From NCBI RefSeq assembly GCF_007830455.1, contig NZ_VLLB01000005.1, positions 310,001 through 374,000 of the forward strand: a stretch of 64,000 nucleotides of DNA, written 5' to 3'. This stretch comes from Pseudoduganella lurida (lineage in GTDB: Bacteria > Pseudomonadota > Gammaproteobacteria > Burkholderiales > Burkholderiaceae_D). Shown here piece after piece: positions 44,251-53,066 of this stretch (position 1 is its first letter; the number at the start of each line of letters is the position of its first letter). The notes below the pieces were generated by a model. The model was given only the letters and a program-made list of their open reading frames with translations, did not search any database and had not been told where the DNA came from. The position numbers and the translations under genes are program-made.

Positions 44251-44372
44251 TACAGCCGAGCCCGTGTCCACCTTGGGGTCAGACCCCGACATGGACACGA
44301 GCTCAGCCGTGTAGCGGCCGAGCTCGTGTCCGAAAACGGGGTTGACCCCAGGGTGGACACGGGCTCGGCTTT
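44251..44372. repeat. Intergenic palindromic repeat, family A (copy 3)
   Basis: Two oppositely oriented halves: AGCCGAGCCCGTGTCC with GGGGTCAGACCCC (44252-44310), and GCCGAGCTCGTGTCC with GGGGTTGACCCC (44315-44372). Closest in structure to the copy at 12713. Sits 3' of the efflux operon, 90 bp before the nitroreductase gene. Confidence 0.85.
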
Positions 44373-44461
44373 AACATTATCGAGCCGGGCCCGGCAAGGT
44401 TGGCGGGGATCGTGTAGCGTTACGGGTTCGGGCATTTGCCCACATCAATCAAGGAATCACA

Positions 44462-45097
44462 ATGGAACTGCTGGACAAACTGCAATGGCGCTACGCCACC
44501 AAGAAAATGGATCCGAGCCGCAAGGTGCCGCGCGAGAAGGTCGACCGCATCATCGAGGCCGCACGCCTCGCGCCGACTTCCAGCGGGCTGCAGCCGTTCG
44601 AGATCTTCGTGGTCACCAACCCGGCCATCCGCGAGGAGATCAAGGCCGTCGCCTGGAACCAGGGCCAGGTGGTGGACAGCTCGCACCTGCTGGTGTTCGC
44701 CGCATGGGACAACTACACGGCCGAGCGCATCAACCACATGTTCGACCTCACGAACGAAGTGCGCGGTTTCCGCAACGAAGGCTGGGAAGCCTACCGCCAG
44801 CAGCTGCTGTCGTCCTACCCGCAGCGTGACGCGGAAACGAACTTCAGCCATACGGCCCGCCAGGCGTTCCTGGGCCTGGGCGCGGCGATCATCGCGGCCG
44901 CGTTCGAGGAAGTGGACTGCGTGCCGCTGGAAGGCTTCGATCCGCCGTCCGTCGACAAGATCCTGAACCTGCGCGAGAAGGGCCTGCGCAGCGTTGCCAT
45001 GCTGCCGCTGGGCTATCGCCAGGAAGAGGGCGACTGGCTGGTGAACCTGCCGAAGGTGCGCCGTCCGCTCGACCAGTTCGTGACCGAAGTCGCCTGA
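44462..45097 (+). CDS. NAD(P)H-dependent nitroreductase-family oxidoreductase
   Basis: 211 residues from MELLDKLQWRYATKKMDPSRK. FMN-binding nitroreductase fold of the NfsB type: RYATKKMD near the N terminus, LAPTSSGLQPFEIFVV (about residues 36-51) contacting FMN, and the C-terminal MLPLGYRQEEGDW. Reduces nitro compounds or quinones in the cytoplasm. The stop codon is immediately followed by the end of the convergent LysR gene. Confidence 0.9.
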   Translation: MELLDKLQWRYATKKMDPSRKVPREKVDRIIEAARLAPTSSGLQPFEIFVVTNPAIREEIKAVAWNQGQVVDSSHLLVFAAWDNYTAERINHMFDLTNEVRGFRNEGWEAYRQQLLSSYPQRDAETNFSHTARQAFLGLGAAIIAAAFEEVDCVPLEGFDPPSVDKILNLREKGLRSVAMLPLGYRQEEGDWLVNLPKVRRPLDQFVTEVA

Positions 45098-45979
45098 TCA
45101 CGGCGCCAGGCGCGCCAGCAGGAAGTCGACGAACGTCGTCAGCTTCGGCATGGCGCGCCGGTCGCGCGGGTACACCAGATGCATCGGCCGGGGTGCCGGC
45201 AGCCAGTCCCGCAGCAGCGGCACGAGGCGCCCGGCCGCGATGTCGTCCGCCAGCATCAGCTCCGCCTGCATCACGATGCCGAAGCCGTGCAAGGCGGCCA
45301 TGCGCAGCGCCGCCGTGCCGTTCGAACGGAAACGTCCGGACGGCACGTGACGGCCATCCTTGTCCCCCTTCAGTTTCCAGCGCGCCCCCGGCAGCCAGCC
45401 GGTGAACTCCAGGCATTCGTGCCGCGCGAGATCGGCCGGCGTGCGCGGCGTGCCATGCTGTTCCAGATACGCGGGCGACGCGCAGACCGCCATCGCATAC
45501 GGCTGTAGAGGCCGGGCCACCATGCCGGAATCGGGCAGCGCGCCGATGCGCACCGCGACATCGAATCCTTCTTCGACCAGGTCGACGGTGCGGTCGTTGA
45601 GGTTCAGGTCGACCGTCACCTCCGGGTGCACCGCCAGGTAGTCGGTGAGCGCGGGCGCCAGCCACTGCGAGCCGAAGGAGACGGGCGCGGTCACCTTCAG
45701 CAGACCGCGCGGCGCCGCGCGCATCGTCTCCGCCCCCGATTCCGCGGCGCTGATCTGCGCGAAGATGGCGCGGCACTCGTCCGCATAGCGCCGGCCGATC
45801 TCCGTCAGCGCATGGCGCCGCGTGGTGCGCCGGAGCAGCGCCGCGCCCAGCATCTGTTCCAGCGCGCGGATGTGCTTGCCCACCATGACGGCCGACATCC
45901 CGCAGCGCTCCGCCGCCGCCGCGAAGCTGCCGGCGTCGACGGCTGCGACGAATACTTGCATGCTGCGCAATTTGTCCAT
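45098..45979 (-). CDS. LysR-family transcriptional regulator
   Basis: 293 residues from MDKLRSMQVFVAAVDAGSFA; the frame extending to 46939 runs through the divergent gene and is not used. N-terminal HTH (residues 1-60, with FAAAAERCGMSAVMVGKHIR) and substrate-binding domain, closest to the CrgA/aldehyde-responsive group by sequence character. Divergent from the short-chain dehydrogenase with a 96-bp shared region, so that gene is the likely target. Confidence 0.9.
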   Translation of the reverse strand: MDKLRSMQVFVAAVDAGSFAAAAERCGMSAVMVGKHIRALEQMLGAALLRRTTRRHALTEIGRRYADECRAIFAQISAAESGAETMRAAPRGLLKVTAPVSFGSQWLAPALTDYLAVHPEVTVDLNLNDRTVDLVEEGFDVAVRIGALPDSGMVARPLQPYAMAVCASPAYLEQHGTPRTPADLARHECLEFTGWLPGARWKLKGDKDGRHVPSGRFRSNGTAALRMAALHGFGIVMQAELMLADDIAAGRLVPLLRDWLPAPRPMHLVYPRDRRAMPKLTTFVDFLLARLAP

Positions 45980-46075
45980 TGCGAACTCCTGGTTTCGAAT
46001 GCCCGTCATGCTAGCGCATTTATTGTTGCGACACGGAAGCCGATACTGGGCTTCCCAAACGGACAGGAGCTGCAA

Positions 46076-46675
46076 ATGAAGATCATCGTCATCGGTGCCG
46101 CAGGCACCATCGGCCGCGCCGTCGTGGAACGGCTGGGCGGCCATCACGACATCATTACGGCCGGTCGCGGCAGCGGGCAGGAACGGGTTGCCATCGAGGA
46201 TCATGCCAGCGTGCAGGCGCTGTTCCGGCGCACCGGCGCGGTCGATGGCGTGGTGGTTGCCGCCGGAGCGCTGCATCTGGCGCCTTTTCACGCGATGACG
46301 CCGGCGCAGTTCCGGATCGGCGTGGACAGCAAGCTGATGGGCCAGGTGCACGTGGCACTGGCCGCGCAGCATGCGCTGAACGACGGCGGCTCGATCACGC
46401 TGACCTCCGGCATCGACGCGTGCCATGCGATCCGGCACGGCGCCAACGCGATGGCGGTGAACCTGGCGCTGGAAGGCTTCGTGGCCGGCGCGGCGCTCGA
46501 TCTGCAGCGGGGCGTGCGCATCAACGTCGTCGCGCCGACCGTGCTCACGGAATCCGCAGCCGTTTATGGCCACCTGTTTCCCGGCTTTGAACCGGCCGAC
46601 GGCACGCGCGTCGCGCTGGCCTACCAGCGCAGCGTCGATGGCCCGGAGACGGGCAAGGTGTACCGCGTCTACTGA
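46076..46675 (+). CDS. Short-chain dehydrogenase-like protein
   Basis: 199 residues, shorter than the usual 250. Rossmann fold with GAAGTIGRAVVERL (residues 8-21) binding NAD(P), and VVVAAGALHLAPF in the NNAG position. The canonical catalytic YxxxK is absent: the segment after ITLTSG reads IDACHAIRHGANAMAVN. This variant group is common among short SDR-like proteins regulated by LysR partners; it may not be a classical dehydrogenase. Divergent from the LysR gene. Confidence 0.82.
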   Translation: MKIIVIGAAGTIGRAVVERLGGHHDIITAGRGSGQERVAIEDHASVQALFRRTGAVDGVVVAAGALHLAPFHAMTPAQFRIGVDSKLMGQVHVALAAQHALNDGGSITLTSGIDACHAIRHGANAMAVNLALEGFVAGAALDLQRGVRINVVAPTVLTESAAVYGHLFPGFEPADGTRVALAYQRSVDGPETGKVYRVY

Positions 46676-46746
46676 TCCGGGCGACACGAGCCCGGCAGTG
46701 GCAGCGTGGGGATTACAATGGGCGTCTGTTCCACGGACCCTACGCC

Positions 46747-48450
46747 ATGAAAAATCTCCTGATCCCGCTGATGCTGGCAGCATGCGCCGCCACGCCCGCA
46801 TCGGCCAGCGCAGCGCCGGCCACGCTGGCGGACCTGAACCGCATGACGCAGCGCTACGCGCCCGTCGAGCTGAAGGCCGATACATCGGCGCTGTCGGCCG
46901 GCGACCGGGCGGCGATTGCGAAGCTGATCGAAGCCGCAAAGATCGTCGATACGCTGCAGCTGCGCCAGCGCTGGATGCACAACGAAGCGCTCTGGAACGT
47001 GCTGCAGAAGGATGCCTCGCCGCTGGGCAAGGCGCGCGCCGATTACTTCTGGCTCAACAAGGGGCCGTGGTCCATCCTCGATGGCAACGCGTCTTTCCTG
47101 CCTGCGCAACTGGGCGGCATCGCGATCCCCGCGACGAAGCCCGATGCCGCCAACTTCTATCCGGAGGGCGCCACGAAGGGGGCACTCGAACAGTGGATCG
47201 AAAGCCAGCCCACGCCGCAGAAGGGGGAGGCGCAATGGTTCTTCACCACCATTCGCACGGGGCCCGATGGCAAGTACCGCACCGTGAGATACGCGGAGGA
47301 ATACAAGGCGGAGCTGACGCAGCTTGCCGGCCTGCTGAAGGAAGCCGCGGCCGCCACCGATAACGCGTCGCTGAAAAAATTCCTGACCCTGCGCGCGGCA
47401 GCGTTCCTGTCCAACGATTACCTGGCCTCCGATTTCGCCTGGATGGACCTGGACTCCCCCGTGGACGTGACGATCGGTCCCTACGAGACCTACAACGACG
47501 AACTGTTCGGCTACAAAGCCGCGTTCGAAGCCTACGTGAACATCCGCGACCAGCAGGAAACCCGGAAGCTCGACTTCTTCGCCAGCCACATGCAGGAAAT
47601 CGAGGACAGCCTGCCGATCGATGCGAAGTACCGCAATCCGAAGGTGGGCGCGGTGGCGCCGATGGTCGTCGTCAACCAGGTGTATGGCGCCGGCGACGGC
47701 AACATGGGCGTGCAGACGGCCGCCTACAACCTGCCGAACGACGAGCGCATCATCAGCCAGCGCGGCTCCAAGCGCGTGATGCTCAAGAACGTGCAGGAAG
47801 CGAAGTTCCGCGCCACCTTGAGCCCGATCGCCAGGCTGGTGCTGCGTCCGCAGGACCAGGCGGACGTCGACTTCAATTCCTTCTTCACGCACATCCTGGC
47901 GCACGAGATCACCCACGGTCTCGGCCCGCACAGCACGCAGGGCGGCAAGTCCACGCCGCGCCAGGACCTGAAGGACACCTACGCGACGATCGAGGAAGCC
48001 AAGGCCGATGTCACGGGCCTGTACGCGCTGATGACGATGCTCGACAAGGGCCAGCTGAAGGACACGCTGGGCCAGGGCGAGGCGGCCGAACGCAAGCTGC
48101 ACACGACGTTCCTGGCCTCGGCCTTCCGCACGCTGCACTTCGGCCTGACGGATTCGCACGCGCGCGGCATGGCCATCCAGGTCAACTACCTGCTCGACCA
48201 CGGCGGTTTCGTGTCGCATGGCGACGGCACCTTCTCGGTCGACTTCGCGAAGATCCGCCAGGCCGTGACGGACCTCGACCGCGAGTTCCTGACGATCGAA
48301 GCCACCGGCGACTATGCGCGCGCCCAGGCGATGATGACGCAGTACGTCGTCATCCGTCCGGATGTGCAGAAGGCACTCGACCGCATGAAGTCCGTGCCGC
48401 ACGACATCCGCCCTGCGTTCCCCACCGCCGCCGCGCTGCTGGCGAAGTGA
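46747..48450 (+). CDS. M49 (dipeptidyl-peptidase III-type) lipoprotein peptidase
   Basis: 567 residues. The N terminus MKNLLIPLMLAACAATPASA has a lipobox (LAAC, Cys-13). The zinc site is HEITH at residues 386-390 with the downstream glutamates EEAKAD at 416-421, equivalent to HELLGH...EECRAE in dipeptidyl peptidase III; the five-residue HExxH form is found in bacterial relatives. Substrates are short peptides. Encoded alone, flanked by a repeat block on the 3' side. Confidence 0.85.
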   Translation: MKNLLIPLMLAACAATPASASAAPATLADLNRMTQRYAPVELKADTSALSAGDRAAIAKLIEAAKIVDTLQLRQRWMHNEALWNVLQKDASPLGKARADYFWLNKGPWSILDGNASFLPAQLGGIAIPATKPDAANFYPEGATKGALEQWIESQPTPQKGEAQWFFTTIRTGPDGKYRTVRYAEEYKAELTQLAGLLKEAAAATDNASLKKFLTLRAAAFLSNDYLASDFAWMDLDSPVDVTIGPYETYNDELFGYKAAFEAYVNIRDQQETRKLDFFASHMQEIEDSLPIDAKYRNPKVGAVAPMVVVNQVYGAGDGNMGVQTAAYNLPNDERIISQRGSKRVMLKNVQEAKFRATLSPIARLVLRPQDQADVDFNSFFTHILAHEITHGLGPHSTQGGKSTPRQDLKDTYATIEEAKADVTGLYALMTMLDKGQLKDTLGQGEAAERKLHTTFLASAFRTLHFGLTDSHARGMAIQVNYLLDHGGFVSHGDGTFSVDFAKIRQAVTDLDREFLTIEATGDYARAQAMMTQYVVIRPDVQKALDRMKSVPHDIRPAFPTAAALLAK

Positions 48451-48466
48451 GCGGGGACGCCACCAA

Positions 48467-48580
48467 GGCCGAGCTCGTGTAATGCCGAGCCCGTGTAAGG
48501 CCCAGCTCGTTTAAGGTCGAGCTCGTGTAAGGTCGAGCTCGTGTCACTTGGGGTCAGCACCGTGACACGAACTCGGCCTT
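48467..48580. repeat. Intergenic repeat, family A (copy 4) with 16-bp tandem units
   Basis: Five consecutive 16-bp units (48467-48546), consensus GGCCGAGCTCGTGTAA, followed by GGGGTCAGCACC and an inverted end (ACACGAACTCGGCC, to 48580). Only this copy shows internal expansion of the arm. Confidence 0.85.
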
Positions 48581-48858
48581 CGTCAAGCTATGACTCCGGG
48601 TCACTACACCTGGAAGGTGACCGGCCTTGCAAGGCTGGACCGCTTCGCCGCGCGGAGCAGGTTCCGCGAAACCCCGGCTGCCCCCGGGATGTGACGAGCC
48701 CGGCCTTGGCGACGGCAAGGTTTGTTGGCGGACGCCACGTGCTCGCGCAGGAAGTGCGCACGGGTTTGGCCCGCCTCAAACCGTAGTGATTCACGGCAAT
48801 TCCAGCCGTCTGCCCATGCTACCGTTGCCCTGTTTCCTCTCATAAACAGGGACCTCGC
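48581..48858. other. Leader region upstream of the chemotaxis receptor gene
   Basis: About 280 bp without a gene. A perfect 8-bp stem (CCCTGTTT 48828-48835, AAACAGGG 48844-48851) ends seven bases before the ATG and would enclose part of the ribosome binding region. Several GC-rich hairpins can be drawn in 48600-48720, but no known riboswitch was recognised. Confidence 0.45.
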
Positions 48859-50253
48859 ATGAATCTCCACCGCACGACCGTCCGCACCCGCCTGGCGCTG
48901 GGGTTCGGACTGGTGTTCGTCCTGCTGATCGCCGTGACGGCCATCGCCATCCACCGCGTCGACGCGATCGACCGCTTCCTCATCCATGCCGCCGCCCACC
49001 CGCAGGAGCACGCCACCGACCTGGCATCGGCAGGGCGCCTGTCGCATGGGTTTGCCGCATTGCTGGCGTCTTTGTGCTTCAGCGCGCTAACGGTGGGCAG
49101 CGCCGCCGTCTACCTGATCCACCGCGGCCTGCAGCGGCAGCTGGGGGGAGAGCCGCGGCAGGCATCGGAGATCGTGGCTGCCATCGCGGCCGGTAACCTG
49201 GCCGTGCGCATCGACACGCGCGACGGTGACGAAACCAGCCTGCTGCACGCGCTGTGCGGCATGCGCGACAGCCTGGTGGAGATCGTCAGCGAGGTGCGGC
49301 AGGGCACGGGGGCGATGGCGACGAATTCGCGCGAGATCGCCGCCGGCAACCGCGACCTGTCGCAGCGCACCGAACAGCAGGCCGGCAATATCGAACAGAC
49401 CGCCGCGGCGATGGAGGAACTCACCGGCACGGTGCGGCAGAACTCGGATCACGCGCGGCAGGCCAACCAGCTGGCGCTGTCCGCCTCCGAAGTGGCGACC
49501 AGGGGCGGCACGGTGGTGGCCGAGGTGGTGCAGACGATGGCGTCCATCAATGCTTCCTCGCGCAAGATCGTCGACATCATCGGCGTCATCGACAGCATCG
49601 CCTTCCAGACCAATATCCTGGCCCTGAACGCCGCCGTGGAAGCGGCGCGGGCGGGCGAGCAGGGCCGCGGCTTTGCCGTGGTGGCCGCGGAAGTGCGCAA
49701 CCTGGCGCAGCGCTCGGCCGGCGCGGCCCGCGAGATCAAGGAGCTGATCGACGACTCCGTGCAGCGCGTGGAAGGCGGTGCCCGGCTGGTCGACCAGGCC
49801 GGTGCAACGATGGCGGAGATCGTCCGTAGCGTCCAGCGCGTGACGGACATCATGGGCGAGATCTCCACCGCCAGCATCGAGCAGACCGCCGGCATCGAAC
49901 AGGTCAATGCCGCCGTGGCCGAGATGGACCAGGCGGTGCAGCAGAACGCCGCGCTGGTGGAGCAGGCCGCAGCGGCCGCGCTGTCGCTGGAGGACGAGGC
50001 GGGCCACCTGGCCGGCCTGGTGGGCGTGTTCCAGCTGGCCGACAAGCCGGCAGCGCCGGTCCTGGCCATCGTTCCCTCCCGCCCCATCAAGGAAGCGCCA
50101 CCGTCCCGTGCCAGGCCGCCTGCCGAAACAGCGGGGAAACCTGCCGTCGCACCTGCGATAAAACCTGTCATACAACCTGTCGCGATCGGCCCCGCCCGCC
50201 GCAAGACGATCAACGCCCGTAGCGAACCGGACGACGGCTGGGAAGAGTTCTGA
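48859..50253 (+). CDS. Methyl-accepting chemotaxis protein
   Basis: 464 residues. Transmembrane helices at about 12-34 and 64-88, leaving a periplasmic part of only about 30 residues, so it probably senses through the membrane or cytoplasm. Then a HAMP-like region ([21 protein letters not shown]) and the signalling domain with the invariant hairpin tip [33 protein letters not shown] (about residues 243-275), which couples to CheA and CheW. A long Pro/Ala-rich linker ends in GWEEF, a WxxF tether of the type bound by CheR/CheB in high-abundance receptors. No chemotaxis genes adjacent. Confidence 0.94.
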   Translation: MNLHRTTVRTRLALGFGLVFVLLIAVTAIAIHRVDAIDRFLIHAAAHPQEHATDLASAGRLSHGFAALLASLCFSALTVGSAAVYLIHRGLQRQLGGEPRQASEIVAAIAAGNLAVRIDTRDGDETSLLHALCGMRDSLVEIVSEVRQGTGAMATNSREIAAGNRDLSQRTEQQAGNIEQTAAAMEELTGTVRQNSDHARQANQLALSASEVATRGGTVVAEVVQTMASINASSRKIVDIIGVIDSIAFQTNILALNAAVEAARAGEQGRGFAVVAAEVRNLAQRSAGAAREIKELIDDSVQRVEGGARLVDQAGATMAEIVRSVQRVTDIMGEISTASIEQTAGIEQVNAAVAEMDQAVQQNAALVEQAAAAALSLEDEAGHLAGLVGVFQLADKPAAPVLAIVPSRPIKEAPPSRARPPAETAGKPAVAPAIKPVIQPVAIGPARRKTINARSEPDDGWEEF

Positions 50254-50390
50254 GCGCGTCACCGGTCCGAGCGATTAACTTTCACGCAAAGATGTCGATT
50301 TCTACAAGGCAAAATTTTGTAACAGCACCGGTTTCGATGGTTTAAATTGCCAAGTGGCATGTATAGTGACTTTTCCCGCCGGAGTTTGTC

Positions 50391-51080
50391 ATGCCCAAGT
50401 TTCTGCCTCTGCTGCTGTCCTCTTGCCTCATCGGTTCCGCTGCCGCCGCCGATCTGACGTCCACCGAAATCCGCTGGCTGAACGCTGCCTCGCCGGTGCT
50501 GGAATTCGCCAAAACCCTGCAACTGCCGATCGATATCATCGCCCAGCCGAAGGCCGGTCCGAACGACGTGCCGCTGGCGATGGGCTTCAAGGAAGGCCGC
50601 TGCAAGCTGGTGCTGTCGATGCGTGGCAACCCGAATGCGGAGGGCGTGCTTGCCAACGTGCCCGATGGCGGACGGGACGTGCTGATCGAAGCGATGACGG
50701 CACATGAAGTGGGCCACTGCTGGCGCTACGCACAGGGCAACTGGCATGCGCTGCCGGCGGGCTTCACGGAGACGGGGCATGAGTCCGGCGAGAATCCGCG
50801 GCTGCTGGCGTTGTCGAAGCAGCTGCGCGAAACGCGCCGCGAGGAGGGGTACTCGGACCTGGTCGCACTGGCCTGGACACAGCAGCGTCATCCCGCAGAA
50901 TACGGCCGCGTTTATGCATGGCTGCGCCAGGTCCGTGACGACCAGCCGGCCAGCCACGGCTCCCACGACACGCGCGCCTGGCTGAAGCTGGCGCGGCAGG
51001 GCAGCGCCTTCCCCGCTGGCAGCAATCCCTTCGACCAGGCGGCATCGCTGTGGAGCACCGGCCTGCTCATGCCTGAGTGA
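50391..51080 (+). CDS. Exported HExxH protein, putative metallopeptidase
   Basis: 229 residues, signal peptide MPKFLPLLLSSCLIGSAAA. A zinc-site motif HEVGHCW is at residues 105-111, with possible further ligands ETGHESGEN (about 126-134). Not recognised as a known family; the HEVGHC form recalls DUF-type exported metalloproteins. Encoded alone between the chemotaxis receptor and the BON protein. Confidence 0.7.
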   Translation: MPKFLPLLLSSCLIGSAAAADLTSTEIRWLNAASPVLEFAKTLQLPIDIIAQPKAGPNDVPLAMGFKEGRCKLVLSMRGNPNAEGVLANVPDGGRDVLIEAMTAHEVGHCWRYAQGNWHALPAGFTETGHESGENPRLLALSKQLRETRREEGYSDLVALAWTQQRHPAEYGRVYAWLRQVRDDQPASHGSHDTRAWLKLARQGSAFPAGSNPFDQAASLWSTGLLMPE

Positions 51081-51180
51081 CATTTTGGCAACGTTGGCCC
51101 TTCTGCGTTCGCTCGCGCACAGATGGATGGGCCACGGCAGCGTTTAATCTTCCCTGTCAATCAACTTCAGGGGACCTACC

Positions 51181-52110
51181 ATGCAAAAAGCAGCTTTCAT
51201 CACGCTGGCGCTGGTCAGCGCAGTAGCCTTCGGCCAGAACAACGACAGCGCAGCTTACAAGGCGGCGCATGACAAGGCCGAAGCCACCTACAAATCGGCG
51301 AAGAAGCAGTGCGACACGCTGAAGGACAACGCCGAGGACGTGTGCACGGAAGAGGCGAAAGTCGCCCGTGCCCAGGCCGAGCGCGATGCGGTGGCCCAGC
51401 ACAAGAACACCGGCACCGAACTGCAGAAGGCCGACCGCAAGCTGGCCGATGCGAAGTACGAGCTGGCCAAGGAAAAATGCGACGACCTGGCGGGCGACGC
51501 CAAGAATTCCTGCCAGGCCCAGGCCCGTTCCATGAAGGCCAATGCGACGGCATCGGCCACGGCGGACGGCCGCACCGCCGTGCTGGTAAATAACGCCGAC
51601 GGCAGCGCCGTGGCCGCCAGCGCCGCCGACGTGCGCGACCGTACCGCCGTCGCCGCGCAGAACGCCAAGGAAAAAACCGTCGAAGTCGCCCAGGCCGCCA
51701 AGGAGAAAACCGCCGAGATGGTCGCCGCGACGAAGGAAAAGACGGCGGAGATGACGCAGCGCGCGAAAACCTCCGAGACCGCCCAGGAAACGAAGGCGAA
51801 GACGGCTGAACTGGCACAGGCCACGAAGGAAAAGTCGTCGGAGATGGCCCAGTCGGCCCGTGAGAAAACCGCCGTGGCTGCCGGTGGCGCCCAGGCCGTG
51901 ATGTCCGACACGATGATCACCGCCAAGGTCAAGGCCGACATGGCTGCCGACCGCAACGTGAAGGCGATGGACGTGCACGTGGAAACGGAAAAAGGCGTGG
52001 TGATGCTGAGCGGCTTCGTGCCGTCGAAAGCGGAAGCCGACCGCGCCGTGGAACTGGCCCGTGGCGTCAACGGTGTCACGGAAGTGAAGAGCTCGATCCA
52101 GGTGAAGTAA
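51181..52110 (+). CDS. BON-domain protein with helical repeat
   Basis: 309 residues. N-terminal signal peptide (MQKAAFITLALVSAVAFG). Residues 20-120 contain paired cysteines (KKQCDTLKDNAEDVCTEEAK, KEKCDDLAGDAKNSCQAQAR), and residues 150-230 are an 11-13-residue repeat of the type KEKTAEMAQA, at least six copies, predicted as a long amphipathic helix like LEA or apolipoprotein repeats. The C-terminal 70 residues (ITAKVKADMAADRNVKAMDV to the end) form one BON domain, usually membrane- or phospholipid-associated. A periplasmic stress or envelope protein is likely. Confidence 0.83.
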   Translation: MQKAAFITLALVSAVAFGQNNDSAAYKAAHDKAEATYKSAKKQCDTLKDNAEDVCTEEAKVARAQAERDAVAQHKNTGTELQKADRKLADAKYELAKEKCDDLAGDAKNSCQAQARSMKANATASATADGRTAVLVNNADGSAVAASAADVRDRTAVAAQNAKEKTVEVAQAAKEKTAEMVAATKEKTAEMTQRAKTSETAQETKAKTAELAQATKEKSSEMAQSAREKTAVAAGGAQAVMSDTMITAKVKADMAADRNVKAMDVHVETEKGVVMLSGFVPSKAEADRAVELARGVNGVTEVKSSIQVK

Positions 52111-52128
52111 GCTGCACCGGCTCCATCG

Positions 52129-52155
52129 GACCCGCCTCGTGCGGGTCTTTTTTTT
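52129..52155 (+). terminator. Terminator after the BON-domain gene
   Basis: GACCCGC-CTCGT-GCGGGTC followed by at least eight T (52148-52155). Confidence 0.93.
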
Positions 52156-52232
52156 GGGAGGTGCCGCCCCTGCCGGCAAAGCTGTGCGACCGACTGCCGC
52201 CCGTTTATACTGGCCGGCAAAGGAGAGCACGA

Positions 52233-53066
52233 ATGATCGAACAGGTACGAAGGATCGCGGCGTTCTGCGCCGGCGACAGCGGCGGCAATCCCGCCGGCGT
52301 GTGGATCGGCACGGCGTTGCCGGATGACGGGACGATGGGGCGTGTGGCCGCCGCCGTGGGCTATTCCGAAACGGTGTTCGCGGCACCGCTGGATGACGGC
52401 TGGCGGGTGCGCTACTTCTCGCCCGAATCGGAGGTGCCGTTCTGCGGCCACGCCACGATTGCCCTCGGCGCCGCACTGGCGCTGGAGCGGGGCGCCGGCA
52501 CCTATGCGCTGCAAACGAACCATGCGCAGGTCACCGTCGAGGGGGCCGAGGCCGGTGGCGCCATCACGGCCAGCCTCGTCTCGCCACCGGCCACCGGCAG
52601 CGCCGCACCAGCGGCCATCGTGAACGAGGCGCTGGCGCTGTTCGGCTACACGCACGACGATCTCGATCCCCGCATGCCGCCGGCCCTGGCCAATGGCGGC
52701 GCCGGCCACCTGATCCTGGCACTGAAGACGCGCGCTGCACTGGGCGCCATGCGTTACGACCTCGATGCGGGCCGCACGTTGATGCGCCGCGAAGGCTGGG
52801 CCACCATCGCCATCGTGCATGCCGAATCGGCCACGCGCTTCCATGCCCGCAACCCGTTCGCATCGGGCGGCGTGTACGAAGACCCGGCCACCGGTGCCGC
52901 GGCGGCGGCGCTGGCCGGCTACCTGCGCGAGATCGGCTGGCCGGCCACGGCGATCGACATCGTGCAGGGCGAGGACATGGGCGTGCCGTGCCACCTGCAT
53001 GCCGAGGCATTGCCGGGGCAGGGCAGTGCGGTACGTGTTTCCGGCAGCGCGCGGGTGATGGCGTGA
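52233..53066 (+). CDS. PhzF-family isomerase/epimerase
   Basis: 277 residues from MIEQVRRIAAFCAGDSGGNPAG, with AGGAGA seven bases upstream. PhzF fold: GGNPAGV near residue 20 with the active-site region, the invariant FSPESEVPFCGHATIALG (about 65-83), and the second-lobe ARNPFASGGVYEDPATGAAAAALAGYL. The conserved glutamate that acts in PhzF lies near residue 46 in GYSETVF. Substrate unknown. Its stop overlaps the GTG start of the next gene. Confidence 0.9.
   Translation: MIEQVRRIAAFCAGDSGGNPAGVWIGTALPDDGTMGRVAAAVGYSETVFAAPLDDGWRVRYFSPESEVPFCGHATIALGAALALERGAGTYALQTNHAQVTVEGAEAGGAITASLVSPPATGSAAPAAIVNEALALFGYTHDDLDPRMPPALANGGAGHLILALKTRAALGAMRYDLDAGRTLMRREGWATIAIVHAESATRFHARNPFASGGVYEDPATGAAAAALAGYLREIGWPATAIDIVQGEDMGVPCHLHAEALPGQGSAVRVSGSARVMA

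Noticed and set aside
48600..48780. Possible riboswitch before the chemoreceptor gene
   Set aside because: GC-rich hairpins can be drawn but no known class matches and no conserved core was seen.
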